Positions 1 through 13,283 are shown, counted from the stretch's first letter. The stretch: DNA of 64,000 bases from Absidia repens (GCA_002105175.1 MCGE01000008.1:682001-746000), one strand, 5' to 3'. Numbers and translations are program-made. Notes: generated from the sequence alone by a model not told the origin.

Positions 1-923
<923 letters not shown>

Positions 924-2119
924 AAAAAGCTACCCCCCCTTTTTTCTCAATTCTTTTCTCCTCAATCATACCTCATTCTTTTTTTTTTTTTTTATTCATC
1001 CATATTTTTGATTTACATTTTACCTTTCACTCATACACACAACAGCAGAACAACTCGATATAGTATTCTTCCTCCCCTTTTACATCACTTCCTTTTTTGT
1101 ATCTATTTATTTTCAATAAAAAAATCTTATTTTTTGCTCTACATTTTTATTGGAATGGAATGTGGAGAAGGAGGGTGGGAATTGATGGCTACTGTAGATT
1201 ATCTATATGTTGCAGTTCAACAAGAACATAGAAATTTTTAGGTCTTCTGGAGAATATTAAAGATCTTGTTTTTATTTGACAATAAAAGGTTTACCCACAT
1301 AATATGATGGTAAATGTGGAAAGGAACAAAGATTCATTGTGGAGTGTTTTTTGTTTTTATATGTATTTGAAGCTGGTCGAGTTTGGTTGATGGGTTGGGA
1401 AATTGTAAATAAGATGTTTTTCCCGGAAAATTGGCATGTTTATGGTGGTGGTAGTGGGGGAGGGAGGTGAAACTATATATGCCTTCCAGTGTATCTTCAA
1501 TCATCATAGTTTTATGCACTCATCTCTGCTTATTTTTCATGCACCCTTCACTACCCTTTTCCCCTCTGCGTTTACCACAGTTATCCATTTTAAACCATTC
1601 AAGTAATCCCTCACCCCAGTTTTGAAGTTCAGTACGTACAGGAAATAAAGTAGATTACATCTATCTTTCCTTTTTTCTTTACTGCTGCACGTACACCAGC
1701 TTTTTTTTTTTTGTACACCCTTGTACTATAGAGTGTGGATACCCCCATTATACAAAACAAACTAAACGAATGAGAGACCGTGTAAAAGCAATAGATAAGA
1801 CATATTTTATTCAAACGTAAATATAATCACAGTATAACAACTAAGCTGAATTGGTTTAATGGTAATAATATGGCATATATCTAAACGTAGGGCGGATTGG
1901 GGTAGTGTGTGGATAAGTGTGGAGTATGTGAGGGTGGGGGTAAGAGTATCTTGTTGCAGAATAAACCTGAAGTCAGATAAACTAGTCCATCAAAAAGGTT
2001 AAGCTAGCCTACGTTGAGTGACAAACTGTTCTACAACGAAGGGATTGACAAAATTATGCCAAGTTACCTTTTTGTGTTCACCAAAAAAAAAAAAAAAACG
2101 CTCATGGGAGACAGAAACC
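924..2119. other. intergenic, no gene seen
   Basis: About 1.2 kb between the homocitrate synthase stop and the first copy of the dispersed repeat. It holds the 3' UTR and poly(A) signal of the upstream gene, T and pyrimidine runs, and a short hairpin-like motif at about 1281-1320 that recurs near 11.57 and 44.13 kb. The open frames here are short, with no family signature. Confidence 0.6.
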
Positions 2120-2168
2120 GTTTTTTAAATCCCGCCTCGTGAAGTATTATTTTACTCCTGATTTTTGC

Positions 2169-2207
<39 letters not shown>

Positions 2208-3180
2208 TTTTTCTTCTTCCTTTTTTCTCAACTATTCAACTTTTTTGAGGTTATGACGATCTTAGATTAGTCAATCTTAGATAAGTGTCAGGACTAGTTT
2301 AGAAGGAGTTTCAGCTCTGGGATGGCAAGAAGCATGGGGAACCCCTTTCTTTTTGGATTCAGGATTTATGACCACCATTAGTTAGCTTTTTAGAGCCTTC
2401 ATTAGATTAGTTTACTACTGGTCTGTCCATAGTGATATCTAAAACTGAATAAAATATGTCTCTTTTTACATGCTTCAATGAAATATGTCCCGTTAGTCTC
2501 TCTCATGTTTTGAATAGCAGATCTCTTTTTTCTAGTACTCTTTTTGATCAATGTTGACAATTGTTATACTTCAATAAAAGATATCTACTTTTAGTCTTTC
2601 TCATGTCTTGTCTGCTTTGTTCAGTATATTGCATTGTTTTTTAAATTCCTCCCTTTATATCAGTGTTGACCTTTCTTCAAATATCATAAAAGTCACCCTC
2701 ATATTACTTCCAATAGATCCTTCCATCAAACTCATTGTGACAAAGAATCCCTTCTCTTTAATTATAGTATCAACCAATTCTGCTTCAATAAAATATACCT
2801 GTATGTTAAAAATTCTCTGGCTCATCGTATATCAAACAATGTTGCTATTGTAATTGTTTTCCCAAACATTCGTTTTATAGTTCACCCACCATGACTATTT
2901 TCCCCCCCTCAAAAGCCAGAAAGTGGTTGACAACCTTAGGGCACTTACTAGCGACAATGCTCGTCTTCTTGCTCAACCAATCATATGAATTAATCTAGGT
3001 CGCTCTGTGTGTGTAGCTGCCCAACTAGAGAATTTTGCACTGTTTTCTAGCTTATCTAATAAAATAAAGCGTAGCCCTATTTCTTCTGTAAGGCGACCCA
3101 CTGGACTCAACTGGCTTTAGTTTAAGTTCTTTTTTATATCACACGCAAACAACGAGTTGGATATATTCAGTATTGAAGGT
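2120..3180 (+). repeat. dispersed repeat family, near full-length copy 1
   Basis: The head reads AAATCCCGCCTCGTGAAG, followed by a CT/CTTT pyrimidine tract (about 2167-2240), then the conserved core with GAGGTTATGACGATCTTAG and AGGACTAGTTTAGAAGGAG, then GAGCCTTCATTAGATTAG and a tail of units carrying AATAAAA (about 2448, 2572 and 2787). The distal part (TAGCCCTATTTCTTCTGTAA near 3072 and TATATTCAGTATTG near 3160) can be matched, less closely, to the copy at 11.7 kb. No open frame of note. Boundaries are set by comparison with the other copies and are approximate; no target-site duplication or terminal inverted repeat was identified. Confidence 0.8.
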
Positions 3181-3757
3181 TACGCTGGTGGCACGATCTG
3201 GGTTGGTTGATATGAGGGTGAAAAAAATTGCGGAGGCTGTCTAATTTCGGCAAAACCACACATAACCTCCCTATTTCTCGTGCATTGCAGTATCATTCTT
3301 TGCTCGCTCATCTGATTATTATTTGCAGGCCGCTTCGACTTCATTGCTTTAATTTTTATGCCCAGTTATGCCCTTCCATTCATGGGATCTGAAACCCCGA
3401 AAAGATAAACCTCTGTGTAACCTTCATTTCCAAATCATTTTTGCGAGAAAAAAAATGTCGCAAAAAAATCCGGCCCGTTTTAATAAATCAAATCAAAAAG
3501 CTTATATTAGTAGTACCTAGTGGGACAGAAAAATACTGATATAAGCCAAAGCATGTAAGCAAAATTAAACCAGATCATGCGCAATGTGAACCCTATTGCG
3601 GCTCAATGATCGCTCTTTAAAAACATCGGTACTGACAAGCGCGCACATAACGAAAAAAAAACATACCTCATTCGTCTTTATCCAATTTATTTTCTTTTTC
3701 TTCTTTTTGTTAACTTTTTTTTCTTCTATTAAAATTGGCCATGCTATTCGGGTCCTC

Positions 3758-3767
3758 TATAAATATA
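3758..3767 (+). promoter_or_regulatory. TATA-like box upstream of the P450 locus
   Basis: TATAAATATA sits about 16-25 nt upstream of the ATG at 3783. This favours 3783 (or the downstream ATG at 3807) over the earlier in-frame ATG at 3735, which would place the box inside the coding sequence. If it is a true TATA box the 5' UTR would be almost nil, so its role is uncertain. Confidence 0.4.
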
Positions 3768-3782
3768 CCAATCAATAGAAAG

Positions 3783-5425
3783 ATGATCGAAGACCATCCA
3801 AAGACTATGTTTCTATCCATTACAGCAGCAGCGTTTGTCGCTGTGTGGGCAGCAAACAAGTCTCTGGTATCCTCCTCCTCGTCATCCGCTTCTAATGCAT
3901 CCCAAGCTAACTTGGCCCCCGGTGCTCTCCCACTTGTTGGTCATTTGTTTACTCTTTCAAAAGATCCGAGACGTTTCATTGATTACGCCAAAAAAGAATC
4001 TGGCCCATCTTCCGTATTCAGCTACCAATGTTATCAGGCTATGTAGTAACAGGATCTTATGTGACAGAAGTCCTTCGAGCGTCAAGAAAAGATTTTAGCT
4101 TCACCGAGGGGATTGAAACTATTGTTCCCTTGACTCGCGCTACCGAGGTTTCTTATGACCATAAATTTAAAGACCCCATTGTCCCCCGAGAAAAAAATCC
4201 AGGTACAGGCCTACCAAAAAAAAAAAAAATTTCTAGGCGGCGGTCATTCAATTTATTTTCCTCATTTTATTTATTTATTTATTCATCTCACTGTCCACTT
4301 TCTAGTCTCATACCCTTTGAAATACAATCTTAGCACCAACAAAGTCCATCTCCTTGCAAAGCGAATCGAAGAAGCTTCGGAAGAAGCCTTTGACAGGAAC
4401 TCAACCTCGGTCCTGGAGAAACGAAACTCATTGCAGTGTGGCCCATTCTGACCCGTATCATTGCTCGTATTACATGTCTTTGCTTTGCCGGACGTCAAGT
4501 CACCAATGTGCCTCATTTTGTCGATGCCATGGCACACTTTACACGCAAGATCATTACGGCCGGTACTTTCCTTGCATTGCTTCCTACCTGGCTTGGCAAC
4601 GTGGTGGTGCGCCGGTTTTTATCACTGGAGCATGAAATTGATCTCATTCTGAATCATTTGACACCGCAACTCGAACATATCAAACAAGACGGCAAAGTAG
4701 ATGACGATGAACAAGGATTAACATTTGGATCGTGGCTCATGACGGTCCCACGCCGCGATGGCTCTTTACGCACACCCAAGCAAACGGCCTACCATTTCAA
4801 GGACGTCGTTCTCGCCAGTGTCCACACGACGTCGCACTTTTTGACCTTTGCCATCCATGAACTCTCTTGCCGTCCCGACTTGGTCCAAGCATTACGCGAT
4901 GAAATCAATACGACACTTCCTGATAAGAACGACCGCAGCGCCAACGCCATCAATGACCTTCCCCTACTGGATTCGTTTTTACGGGAAGTGCTCCGTTGCA
5001 ATGTTGATTATTTGGGACTTCATCATAAGGCTGTGCAGGATGTGGTGATGTCGAATGGTGTTGTGATTCCAAAAGGTGCATTGGTGTTCTGTGCAATGGA
5101 TGAAGCGAACCGTGTTGTGACCGACCCAGGCAAGTCTGGCACCACTTGTTCCTCCTCGCTGGATGTATTTGACGCTTATCGACATATGGGTGTGGCATTG
5201 GATGAAAAATGTGCAAGCCTGACGACCGACTTTATCACCTTTGGCAATGGTCCTCATGCATGCCCCGGACGCCACTTTGCTATCATGGAAATCAAGTTCA
5301 ATATCTCCAAGTTTGTCACTCGTTACAATATCAAGTCCCCCACTGGCCAACGTGCAAAGGATTCGGTGATCATGGGCATGACGCGAAACCCGCCCCACGA
5401 CCCCATCTTGTTTGAAGGAATTTAG
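3783..5425 (+). pseudogene. cytochrome P450, disrupted by frameshifts
   Basis: A microsomal-type P450 is recognisable end to end: N-terminal anchor around TMFLSITAAAFVAVWAA, the proline-rich hinge APGALPLVGH, a degenerate I-helix oxygen site (ASVHTT where AGxxTT is usual), the K-helix ExxR in LREVLR, a YRHM segment, and the heme loop FGNGPHACPGRHFA with its cysteine ligand. The frame is broken at least twice: near 4029 (between VFS and PMLSG) and near 4397 (between EEAFD and ELNLGPGE), each explained by one missing base. A third problem lies at 4200-4332, where no in-phase intron joins the flanking coding blocks; an A run is found there. The last 329 codons are intact. The heme loop and ExxR survive, so decay is recent or the breaks are sequence errors. 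Poly(A) signal at 5561-5566. The substrate cannot be inferred. Confidence 0.8.
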
Positions 5426-5620
5426 ATAGTTTTTTCAGTATTTATTAGCCCTTTCGTTTGTTAGTATTCCTCTCTTTCAAATCCACTAGTTTACTTGTTA
5501 TCCATATTCCAACCTACCTACCCCTATTTTATTACCATCACATTGTTTATATTATCATTAAATAAAACACTCTGGCGCTCCGCTGGAGGTTTTTGAACAT
5601 TTATCGATTTACTGGGTGTC

Positions 5621-5624
<4 letters not shown>

Positions 5625-5659
<35 letters not shown>
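5625..5659. repeat. 35-nt T run downstream of P450 locus
   Basis: Uninterrupted T run 60 nt after the P450 poly(A) signal, plus strand. Such runs are scattered through the window (also 10051-10076; A runs at 23139-23168 and 59566-59602). Confidence 0.8.
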
Positions 5660-5660
<1 letters not shown>

Positions 5661-5859
5661 ATTGAGTGTGGGTTTGATGGGTTAGGATTAGAGACTCCGG
5701 CGTGTCGCGGACATATGTAAAAAAATGCAGTGCCTCATTTACACTCCGCTTAGTGATTTTGTATTTATTGATTGAGGGGGGTATTTCACTCTTCCCTCTG
5801 TTTTTTTCTTAATGAAGGGATGGTATTGGATTAGTGGTTAGAACTCAAAACAGGGGCAT

Positions 5860-6470
5860 TTTGAAAAATGTAAAATAAATATCATGGGGGAACTTTTTCA
5901 TTTTGGATGTAGGATTTCCAGCCTCCATTAGATTCAGCCTAATCTTTGGAAGTAGTGTCATGGAACCGTCATCAGTGTTGTTTTGTATTAGTTTAGTATT
6001 AGTTTGTCATCGTTTGTATTCTATATACATATGAATAAAATATGCTTGTTTCTTTTTATCTTTAGTCTCTTTGTCATACGTTAACATTGCTTTATCCAAA
6101 GTGTATTGATGTGCGTAGAAAGACAGAAAAAACTGCTCTGTGTGTGGGTTTGTGTGAAAAGCAGCCATTACAGTCTATTATGTTGTAGTGGGCTATATTC
6201 GAGTAACAAAGTCGAAGATAGTATTATTTTTTATGCAGTGACGGATAAAAAATGTTCAATTTACGTGGTGTCAGGGGGTGGGTTTGTAAAGTGTGGGTTT
6301 TGATGGCATTGTATTAGACGTCTCCGCCATTTCACACTTTGGTTTATTAGTCACTGGTACTACTATCGCTGATTTTTTTTTAAATATATGAATAAAAACC
6401 ATGTCCTTTTTACTCTTTATTTGTTATTAGTTTTTGACTATGTAACGAAATATGATTATAATATGTGATT
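5860..6470 (+). repeat. dispersed repeat family, diverged copy
   Basis: Weak similarity to the core (TTTTCATTTTGGATGTAGGA near 5895 and CATTAGATTCAGCCTAAT near 5924), then two tail-like units, GAATAAAATATGC near 6031 and GAATAAAAACCATG near 6389, each followed by CTTTTTAGTCT-like sequence. The pyrimidine tract and head are not clear. An old or rearranged member, plus orientation. Confidence 0.5.
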
Positions 6471-7031
6471 TGTCAAGTCTTGTGATTACTCTTTTGCTTA
6501 AAGGCAATCACTTGATGACATCTTTTTTTATTCATGCTAGTTTTTATTTCCATCAAAACCACATCTATCACGTTGTAGTACCATTCACAAGATGCATATT
6601 TCGGCCCATTTGATCTGACTTCTATCCTTCCGAGCCATACCATTTTTTCACTCATCCAAAGAAACTTCATCCAGACGACTGTCACCTACACACATTTTAC
6701 CCACGCAATCCCTATCCACACCATACAACCATTCAAAGGATTTCAAAATATAAAATAAGGTATAAGATATAAACATATGTGTATAAGATTTTTATTTTCA
6801 ATCAAACAGAGGAGGGGGAGAGATAACTAAGCTATGATGTAATGATAAAGCAAATGAGTCACTATAAATTATAATAACAAAACAAAATGTAATCTAAGTA
6901 GAGGATGACTCTTCACTCTTGATCGTCTTGTTTTGGACGGCACACCTATTTTTTTTTTTTTTTTTTGCATAAAATTGTCATCAATATATATTCTTTCGTT
7001 TCCCCACCCACCCTCCATTTTCTCTTTTCAC

Positions 7032-9272
7032 TTACATCCATATTCTTGTCTTGTAAATTTTGAAGAGATCCCGGACGAGTTCTCTAAAGTCTACTCTTTT
7101 CTCGGAGATGAAGTAGAAGATCAATTTACGTCGATCCTAACAAATAAATAAATAAACAAAAAAAGATATATCAGTGGCAAGATCATCCATTGGGGGTCGG
7201 GGTCCTGACCATTTGAAATTCGGCATTAACGACATTGATATTGAGTTTGCGTTGTTGTACTTTTGCTTGACAGGTGACCAGGGCCTTCATTTCATCTTCA
7301 TTTTTCGACACGAGTAGCGCGATTTCTTCAGATCGAGCCACGCGGAGTAATCGTTTGATGCGAATATCACTTCGTTGTTGATGAAGAGATACTGGGCTCG
7401 CTGTTGTATCTTGCTGCTGTTGCTGCTGCTGCTGCTGTTGTTGTTGCTGTGAGGACGACGACGACGACGAAGAAGATAATGATGTAAATAAATCCTGCTG
7501 CTGTTGCTGTTGTTGCTGTTGTTGTTGCTGCTGCACATAGTTGGCTAATTGTGACGGCGTCATAGAATCCACCACCACTTTGCCCAGATCATGACCCCGA
7601 TCGGCTTCTACTATCACCAAATCACCTGTCTTGGCGGACAATGCTGAGAAGTATATATCTGTTCGACGCGCTTTGAATTCCACCACATAATAATTGACTT
7701 CCTTAGGTATGCTATCCATTTTTACACCTTTCCCCATTGTATCGCTTTTTGGTAATGTGTGACGAGTATTAGACGACGAGGACGAGGACGACGATGCTGC
7801 GGGCGATGATGCTGGCAAAGCAGGCGTCTGTTTCGCGTGTGAAGGGTGTGTTGTTGCTGTTGTTGTTGCCGCAGCTGTTGCCGCTGTAGTTGTCGTTGTT
7901 GTTGTTGTTGTTGCTGTAGATGTTGAGGATGTTGTTGAATGACTGGCATCAGCTACTCCTGCTGCTGCTACCTTTGCATATAAATCCTTGGCACTAGTGG
8001 GCGGAGCTATTTTGGTGGTAGTGGTGGTCGCTTTTGTTGGAGTTGATGCTGAAGGCATGGGAGATGAAGCAGCATGGGTTGTCGAGACAGTTGTGCTTGT
8101 TGGTGGTACCGAAGGAAGTTTTGTAAGTTCATCGATCGAGTTCTCCAAATTGGCCATTGCAAATGCTTCTTCTTCTTGATCTTCATCTTGCTGCTGTAAC
8201 ACCGGACACACCGTTGAGTGTCGCCTAGAGAAAGAAGCCAAACTAAATACGGGAAAATTGCTGTCAGTATTTCATCACACACAGACACACATACACACAT
8301 TCTATATTTCTCTTCATACCTGTCGTTTTTGCCATCTCTGATCTGAAGAGAAGACATTTGGTCCCGGGAGGTGGAAGGCTGGACCGAGAACCGACGAAGA
8401 GAGCCAGTCCTTTGAGATTCAGTGGTGGACAAAAAAGGAGTATACAGAGACGCATGCTGATGATTGTTAGTGGGTTGATAAAGCCAGCGACTTTTTGGCT
8501 CAGTTGAAGAAGTGTCGGAAGAAGGATACCAAATATCGAATGCCGGTGCTGAAGATTTTGATCTAGTGCGATGGGAAGCTGCCAACATAGCGTCGCCATT
8601 GTCTTCAACGTCAATAGGATCATTGTTGCCATTGTCGGCGTCCGGGTAGGTGCTGGTGTGAGAATTGTTGCGATTGTGATGATGAAAGAAAGCTGTGTTT
8701 AGTGGTGAGGTCAAAGGTATCCTATCAGTTGTTTCTTCAGGCATAGTAAACAATGTGGAGGAGGTCGTGGTCTTTTTGTTGCTATTCCCATTGTATTTCC
8801 CCTGTTTGTCACTCTGATAGTAGGCCCAAGGATCCATGCCATTTTTGTAGTAGTAAGCAGAAGTAGGGGTAACCGCAGCAGCAGTATCATTCTCGGTTGA
8901 GTAGGACATACTTCTTTGTTCACGGAAAAAGGGTTCTCCAGACACTTCTGGCAACATTGGGACAGAGGCGATGTCAGTATAGTCGGAGAACAAAGACGAT
9001 GCAGTTGACGAAGTATCCAATGGGTAAGGAGGCGGCGGTGCTGCTGAGGGATGGAATGAGCCATGACCTGCAGAGAATGAAGGGTTCCAGGGAGAAGGAG
9101 GAGAAGATAATGGAGGTTCCCAGTGAACTGATGCAAGAGGGTGAGGAATTGATATTCGAGAGTTGGTGTTGGTTGCTGAGTTTTGTTGTAGAGCATAATC
9201 AGGAAATCGACTATTTGAAAGAGTTGGCTGTCCATTCATCAAATTCGTTGGTCCAGGCGTATTTGAAGTCAT
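7032..9272 (-). CDS. PSP1 C-terminal domain protein, polyQ-rich
   Basis: Three exons on the minus strand: 9272-8320, 8242-7210 and 7136-7032, giving 696 residues. Introns have donor GTATGA/acceptor TTTAG and donor GTCAGG/acceptor GTTAG; both joins keep the frame. The PSP1 domain is complete: [33 protein letters not shown], and after the last intron [29 protein letters not shown]. Long polyGln and polySer runs (CAG/CAA, genomic 7410-7540) interrupt the domain, and the N-terminal half is Ser/Thr/Pro-rich and probably disordered. In yeast PSP1 was found as a high-copy suppressor of DNA polymerase alpha mutants; its molecular role is unclear. The start is the first ATG after an in-frame stop at about 9320; an upstream exon cannot be excluded because that stop lies in an acceptor-like TTATTTTAG. 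Confidence 0.9.
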
Positions 9273-10049
9273 TAGCAAAGAGTGGTTGTTTTTACTGTTT
9301 TCGTCGTATTCTTTTGCTGCCTAAAATAAATAGATAAAAAAGAGATGTTAGAAGCTATTCCATCATAGAAAAAAAAAAGATAAGACAAACAAGGGGAACT
9401 GACTAAACTTGATCAAAGGTTGGTCATATCTGTGTAAACTTGTTAAAAAATATATAATATTTTATTACCATAATATGTGGTTTGTTTTGGGCCATGATTG
9501 TTAGGTAGCACTAGTAAATAGTGAAGTGGGGTGATAGAAAGAGAGGGTGAGAGAGAGAAAAAGAAAGAAGGATAAAAAAAGCGGTAACCTTGAATTTTAA
9601 GGACCAATACGAACGGAGATTAAAATAAACACAATAAGCAATGATTCAACGCAAAGCATAAAATTATAACGATCAAATGAAAGGGAAGATCGATACTTAT
9701 AGAGTAAAAATAAAGAAAAATTGATGGGAGTAAAGAAAAAGAAAAAGAGAAAACGAAAGTGAACGAAGTAAACAAATGGAAAAGCAAAGTCAATACACTA
9801 TAGTATAGTTGATATGTGTCACTGGATGTCTTTTAACTTTTTCTAAAGTGACAAGATACTTCAAGCGCCAACTATCATATAGGATATGATAGAAGAATAC
9901 CGTAATCTCATCCAAAATTTATTAATACCCAAGTGCTTATATATTCTCGGGTATTATTTATTCTTATTCCTTACTTCTGTACCTTTAGATAATCTTGACA
10001 GTGTTTAAGAATATATCGAAATACGTGTTTGAGCCAAGGTGAAGAGCCA

Positions 10050-10083
<34 letters not shown>

Positions 10084-11659
10084 ACAACAACAATAACAAG
10101 GGTCTTTAAGAAATTAATCAAAGAGATAAAAGCCTGTTTCATATTTACCATTCGATAAAGAAAGCAAAGTAAATAAAAAACTACCAGTTACACATCATCC
10201 TTTTATTTATACTATTAGATCTGATCATTTAGCTTTATTGTTTACTTATTTGATGGGCTGTAGTTAATTTTCATTGTTTATCCGCCTTGACCATATTTTC
10301 AATAATTTCATTGCCGTCAGCAGCTATAACAAAATAGGAGAAGCAGACATAGGTCTCCTTATTTTGTGCTTTTCATCTTTTACGCACCAACAGCAATCGC
10401 CATTTTCAGAAGCTCTTCATAAATAAATGCATGAAAATACAAAACTTATTATTTGTACCAGATGATAAGACTACTAAGCTCAAACTACCTTTTGTTTATT
10501 TACCACTTTAACCTTGTCAATGCGCAGGCAGATGGGTGATTGCTATGGAGAAAAAAATGCATAAGTGGCGGCATTTAAAATTATGAAGCAGTGGAATCAG
10601 TGGAATCAGTTACCGTTAGATTCGGTTGACCTTTCTTATCTTTATTCATGTTTTGTTTCAAAATAAAAGAATGACATACAATAATGAAAGTCCAAGACAT
10701 TTCGGTAGCAACATGTGTTTAAATGAAGTCACTCGTCGGTTGATCTCTCCTTACATACAGTACGTGTCATGATTATGAACCAAACCAAGTTATGATCTTT
10801 AAGGTAGGTATATTAATAAATATAGCTCTAATGTAATAATGACAATTCTTTTTTTTTACTTTTCATAATCAAATACGACACAGTGTTATTGAAAATTCAT
10901 TTACTATTTTTTTTAAAATACCCTCCCAATTTTTAAACCATACATACATTTTTTATTTATCATTATTCTGGGTATCGTTGATATGGCTCCCCAATGTATC
11001 ATATATTAGATATTTGCACGATTAAAAACCAATTTCTATAAAAATACGGACAACTGCACACCCAGTCTTCGATTCTTGTATATCATAGCATATTGATTTT
11101 GAGGAGGGCGGAGTTTTACGATTGGCAATCGTGTCAATTTTATTGAAAAGTAAATTCACTTTATCATGCCACTATTTCACTACGCTTTGCAACGGTTCAT
11201 TGATAGGTAATGGGAACAGATTCAAAATGTGTCTCAACTATTACTTGCTATGATACTGACGTATCATAGCCCAAAGATCTCATTTATGTTCTACATACAT
11301 ACCAGTGCCGCCAGAAATATGGCCATAGTAAGAGCCATATGATATTGTTATTTTTACAATGGATAAATGCCGAAAGCAACACGTCTGTGGATCTCTTCGG
11401 GAGTGGTATTACTTGTAACTTCACCCAAAAAGGAAATTATTATGCGATTTTCCATTTTTTTTTATTTTTATTACCTGGTACGAAACTGGATGTCCATGGT
11501 ACAGTTCAGTAAGAACGTAAACAAATCTGGGTCCAACGGAAAGTACTTAAAGTATTTATTTTAGTAGGCCATAAAACGTTTAGCCACGTAATATGACAGT
11601 AAAAGTGGTTGTTTTATTCATACAAGAAATCCATAGGAAGTTGGGTTGGTTTGGCTGAG
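9273..11659. other. gene-poor 2.4 kb, no gene seen
   Basis: AT-rich sequence upstream of the PSP1 gene. It contains a T run at 10051-10076, two perfect inverted repeats with 9-nt arms (9872-9892 and 11248-11269), and a tandem duplication of GTGGAATCAG near 10587. The longest open frame (11367-11564) has no family signature. I see no RNA gene. Confidence 0.6.
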
Positions 11660-12650
11660 CGATTAATTTTTCAAATGCCGCCGCGTGAAGTTTTTATTTT
11701 TCGGCCCTCTCTTTTCTTTTTCTTTCTCCCTCCCCCTCTTTATTTTTTCATCATTTTAACTCTTTGAGGTTATAACGATCTTAGATTATTGTCAGGACTA
11801 GTTTAGAAAGGATTTCTGATCAGAGATTACAAGATGCATGGGGAAACCCTTTCATTTTGGATCTAGGATCTGAAGCCACCATTAGCTGGCGTTTTGGAGC
11901 CTTCATTAGCTTAGTTTAGTACCAATTTATCCATAGTTTGTATCCACACCTAAATAAAATATGTCTCTTTCTACATACTTCAATGAAAAGTGACTTGTTA
12001 GTCTTTCTCCTGCCTTGTGCAATAGTTTCCTTTTCACTACCATTACCCCTTTAGATCTACTGTTTATGCTTCAATAAAGGAAGTATTGGTTTTAGTTTCT
12101 CTCGTTCTTTGTTATGTGCATTATATTAGCATCTATTTATACAATTGTCTTTTAATGTTGGTCATTCATCAACTCTCCTAATAGTCTCACTCATGCTACT
12201 TCCATCAAATCCCTTGTTACCATGAGCATCACGCGCTTAGTTTAGTATCTATGATATTTCTTCAAATAAAAATGCCATTTTATTACCCATCCTTTGCCCC
12301 GATATAATGAGAAAGCTAGTTATTGTGTTATTTTGTGAGTGTCCTATCAAATAGCTGCTTTCTAGCTCACTCACTATGACTATCTCTCGCCAGAGTCTCA
12401 GTGACCGGTTTGCAATTCTATTCCACTTAATCTGAACTGTGGCCCTATTCCTACTTTACGATTCATATTAACCAACTTAGACATTGCCGGCAGCGGATCC
12501 TTTTTTATAAATATTATAGCTTCCACTATACTGGACAGAATGCATATATTCAGTTCATTATTTATTGCGTGTGATCTAATGAAGTCAACATAATACCCCT
12601 CAAAGAAAACCAATTGAACGCCAAGGGACTGACCACTGAAGTACGAGTCA
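11660..12650 (+). repeat. dispersed repeat family, near full-length copy
   Basis: Head TTCAAATGCCGCCGCGTGAA, preceded by GGCTGAGCGATT, which resembles a tRNA A box. A pyrimidine tract follows (11708-11750), then core GAGGTTATAACGATCTTAG, CAGGACTAGTTTAGAAAGG, GGGGAAACCCTTTCATTTTG and GAGCCTTCATTAGCTTAG. The tail has AATAAAA-bearing units near 11953, 12070 and 12255. The distal segment (TGGCCCTATTCCTACTTTA near 12440, CTGACCACTGAAGTACG near 12630) matches the copy at 53.3-54.4 kb. Non-coding. Confidence 0.85.
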
Positions 12651-13022
12651 ATAGCTATACTGTTGTTTTTTCCATACATATAAAAAACTCGGACAAGTAA
12701 ATGTTGAGCATGAGAGTAAGTTTTAAGAGATGTCCGCTAAAGTATAAAATGATGGGGGGTGTCTAACCAGTAAAGCCCACAGTTCAATCCGCGAACTTTT
12801 CTTTATTCGGATTTTGGTTTATGATGATGAAGTATCATACCTGAGAAGGAAGACTACGTGTCCTTAACAATTCTCATGGAAGCCTAGTGGACTAGATGGA
12901 GCCTGAAACAGGAAATTGTCAAACGCTTTCTGGGGATACCAGCGTCAGTCTGTGATAATAAACATCAACACACAGTACGTATGATACTATGATTTTAATA
13001 TAAACTCCAATAAATAAATACA

Positions 13023-13063
<41 letters not shown>

Positions 13064-13283
13064 CCAGAAAAGTATGACCATATATAACATACAATATTCA
13101 AATAATAGTTGAAGACAATTTTTATTAGAAAAAAAGAGAGGGAATGATGGAATAATGTTACCACTAAAAATATAATGGAATTGTATAGCTACTCTAAACT
13201 ACAATATACTATAATCTACAATATCGGTTTGGTCATCTTGACTAATTTGACAAGTCGAAGGTGGTCCTAAATCAAGATTATGG
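12651..13283. other. intergenic with CA microsatellite
   Basis: Between the repeat copy and the 3' end of the kanadaptin-like gene. Contains a (CA)n microsatellite at about 13027-13060 and, near 12781, AGTTCAATCC, which resembles a tRNA B box, but no cloverleaf could be folded around it. No coding region supported. Confidence 0.6.
13027..13060. repeat. CA dinucleotide microsatellite
   Basis: About 17 CA units in the region downstream of the kanadaptin-like gene. Confidence 0.9.

Larger units (their letters stand above)
5426..7031. other. intergenic with T run and diverged repeat
   Basis: Holds the P450 3' flank, a 35-T run at 5625-5659, a GC-rich motif shared with the hexokinase-like gene's 3' flank (5569-5588), and a diverged repeat copy listed separately. 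The stretch from about 6480 to 6930 shows only AT-rich sequence and the 3' flank of the minus-strand PSP1 gene. No convincing coding region. Confidence 0.6.

Noticed and set aside
2168..2210. CT/CTTT tandem repeat as an independent satellite or CRISPR-like array
   Set aside because: It is the pyrimidine tract of the dispersed repeat and varies in sequence among copies; no spacers.
6106..6303. 65-codon frame downstream of the P450
   Set aside because: Overlaps diverged repeat sequence and has no family signature.
12740..12800. Possible tRNA gene (AGTTCAATCC B-box-like)
   Set aside because: No acceptor stem, D arm or anticodon arm can be paired around it.
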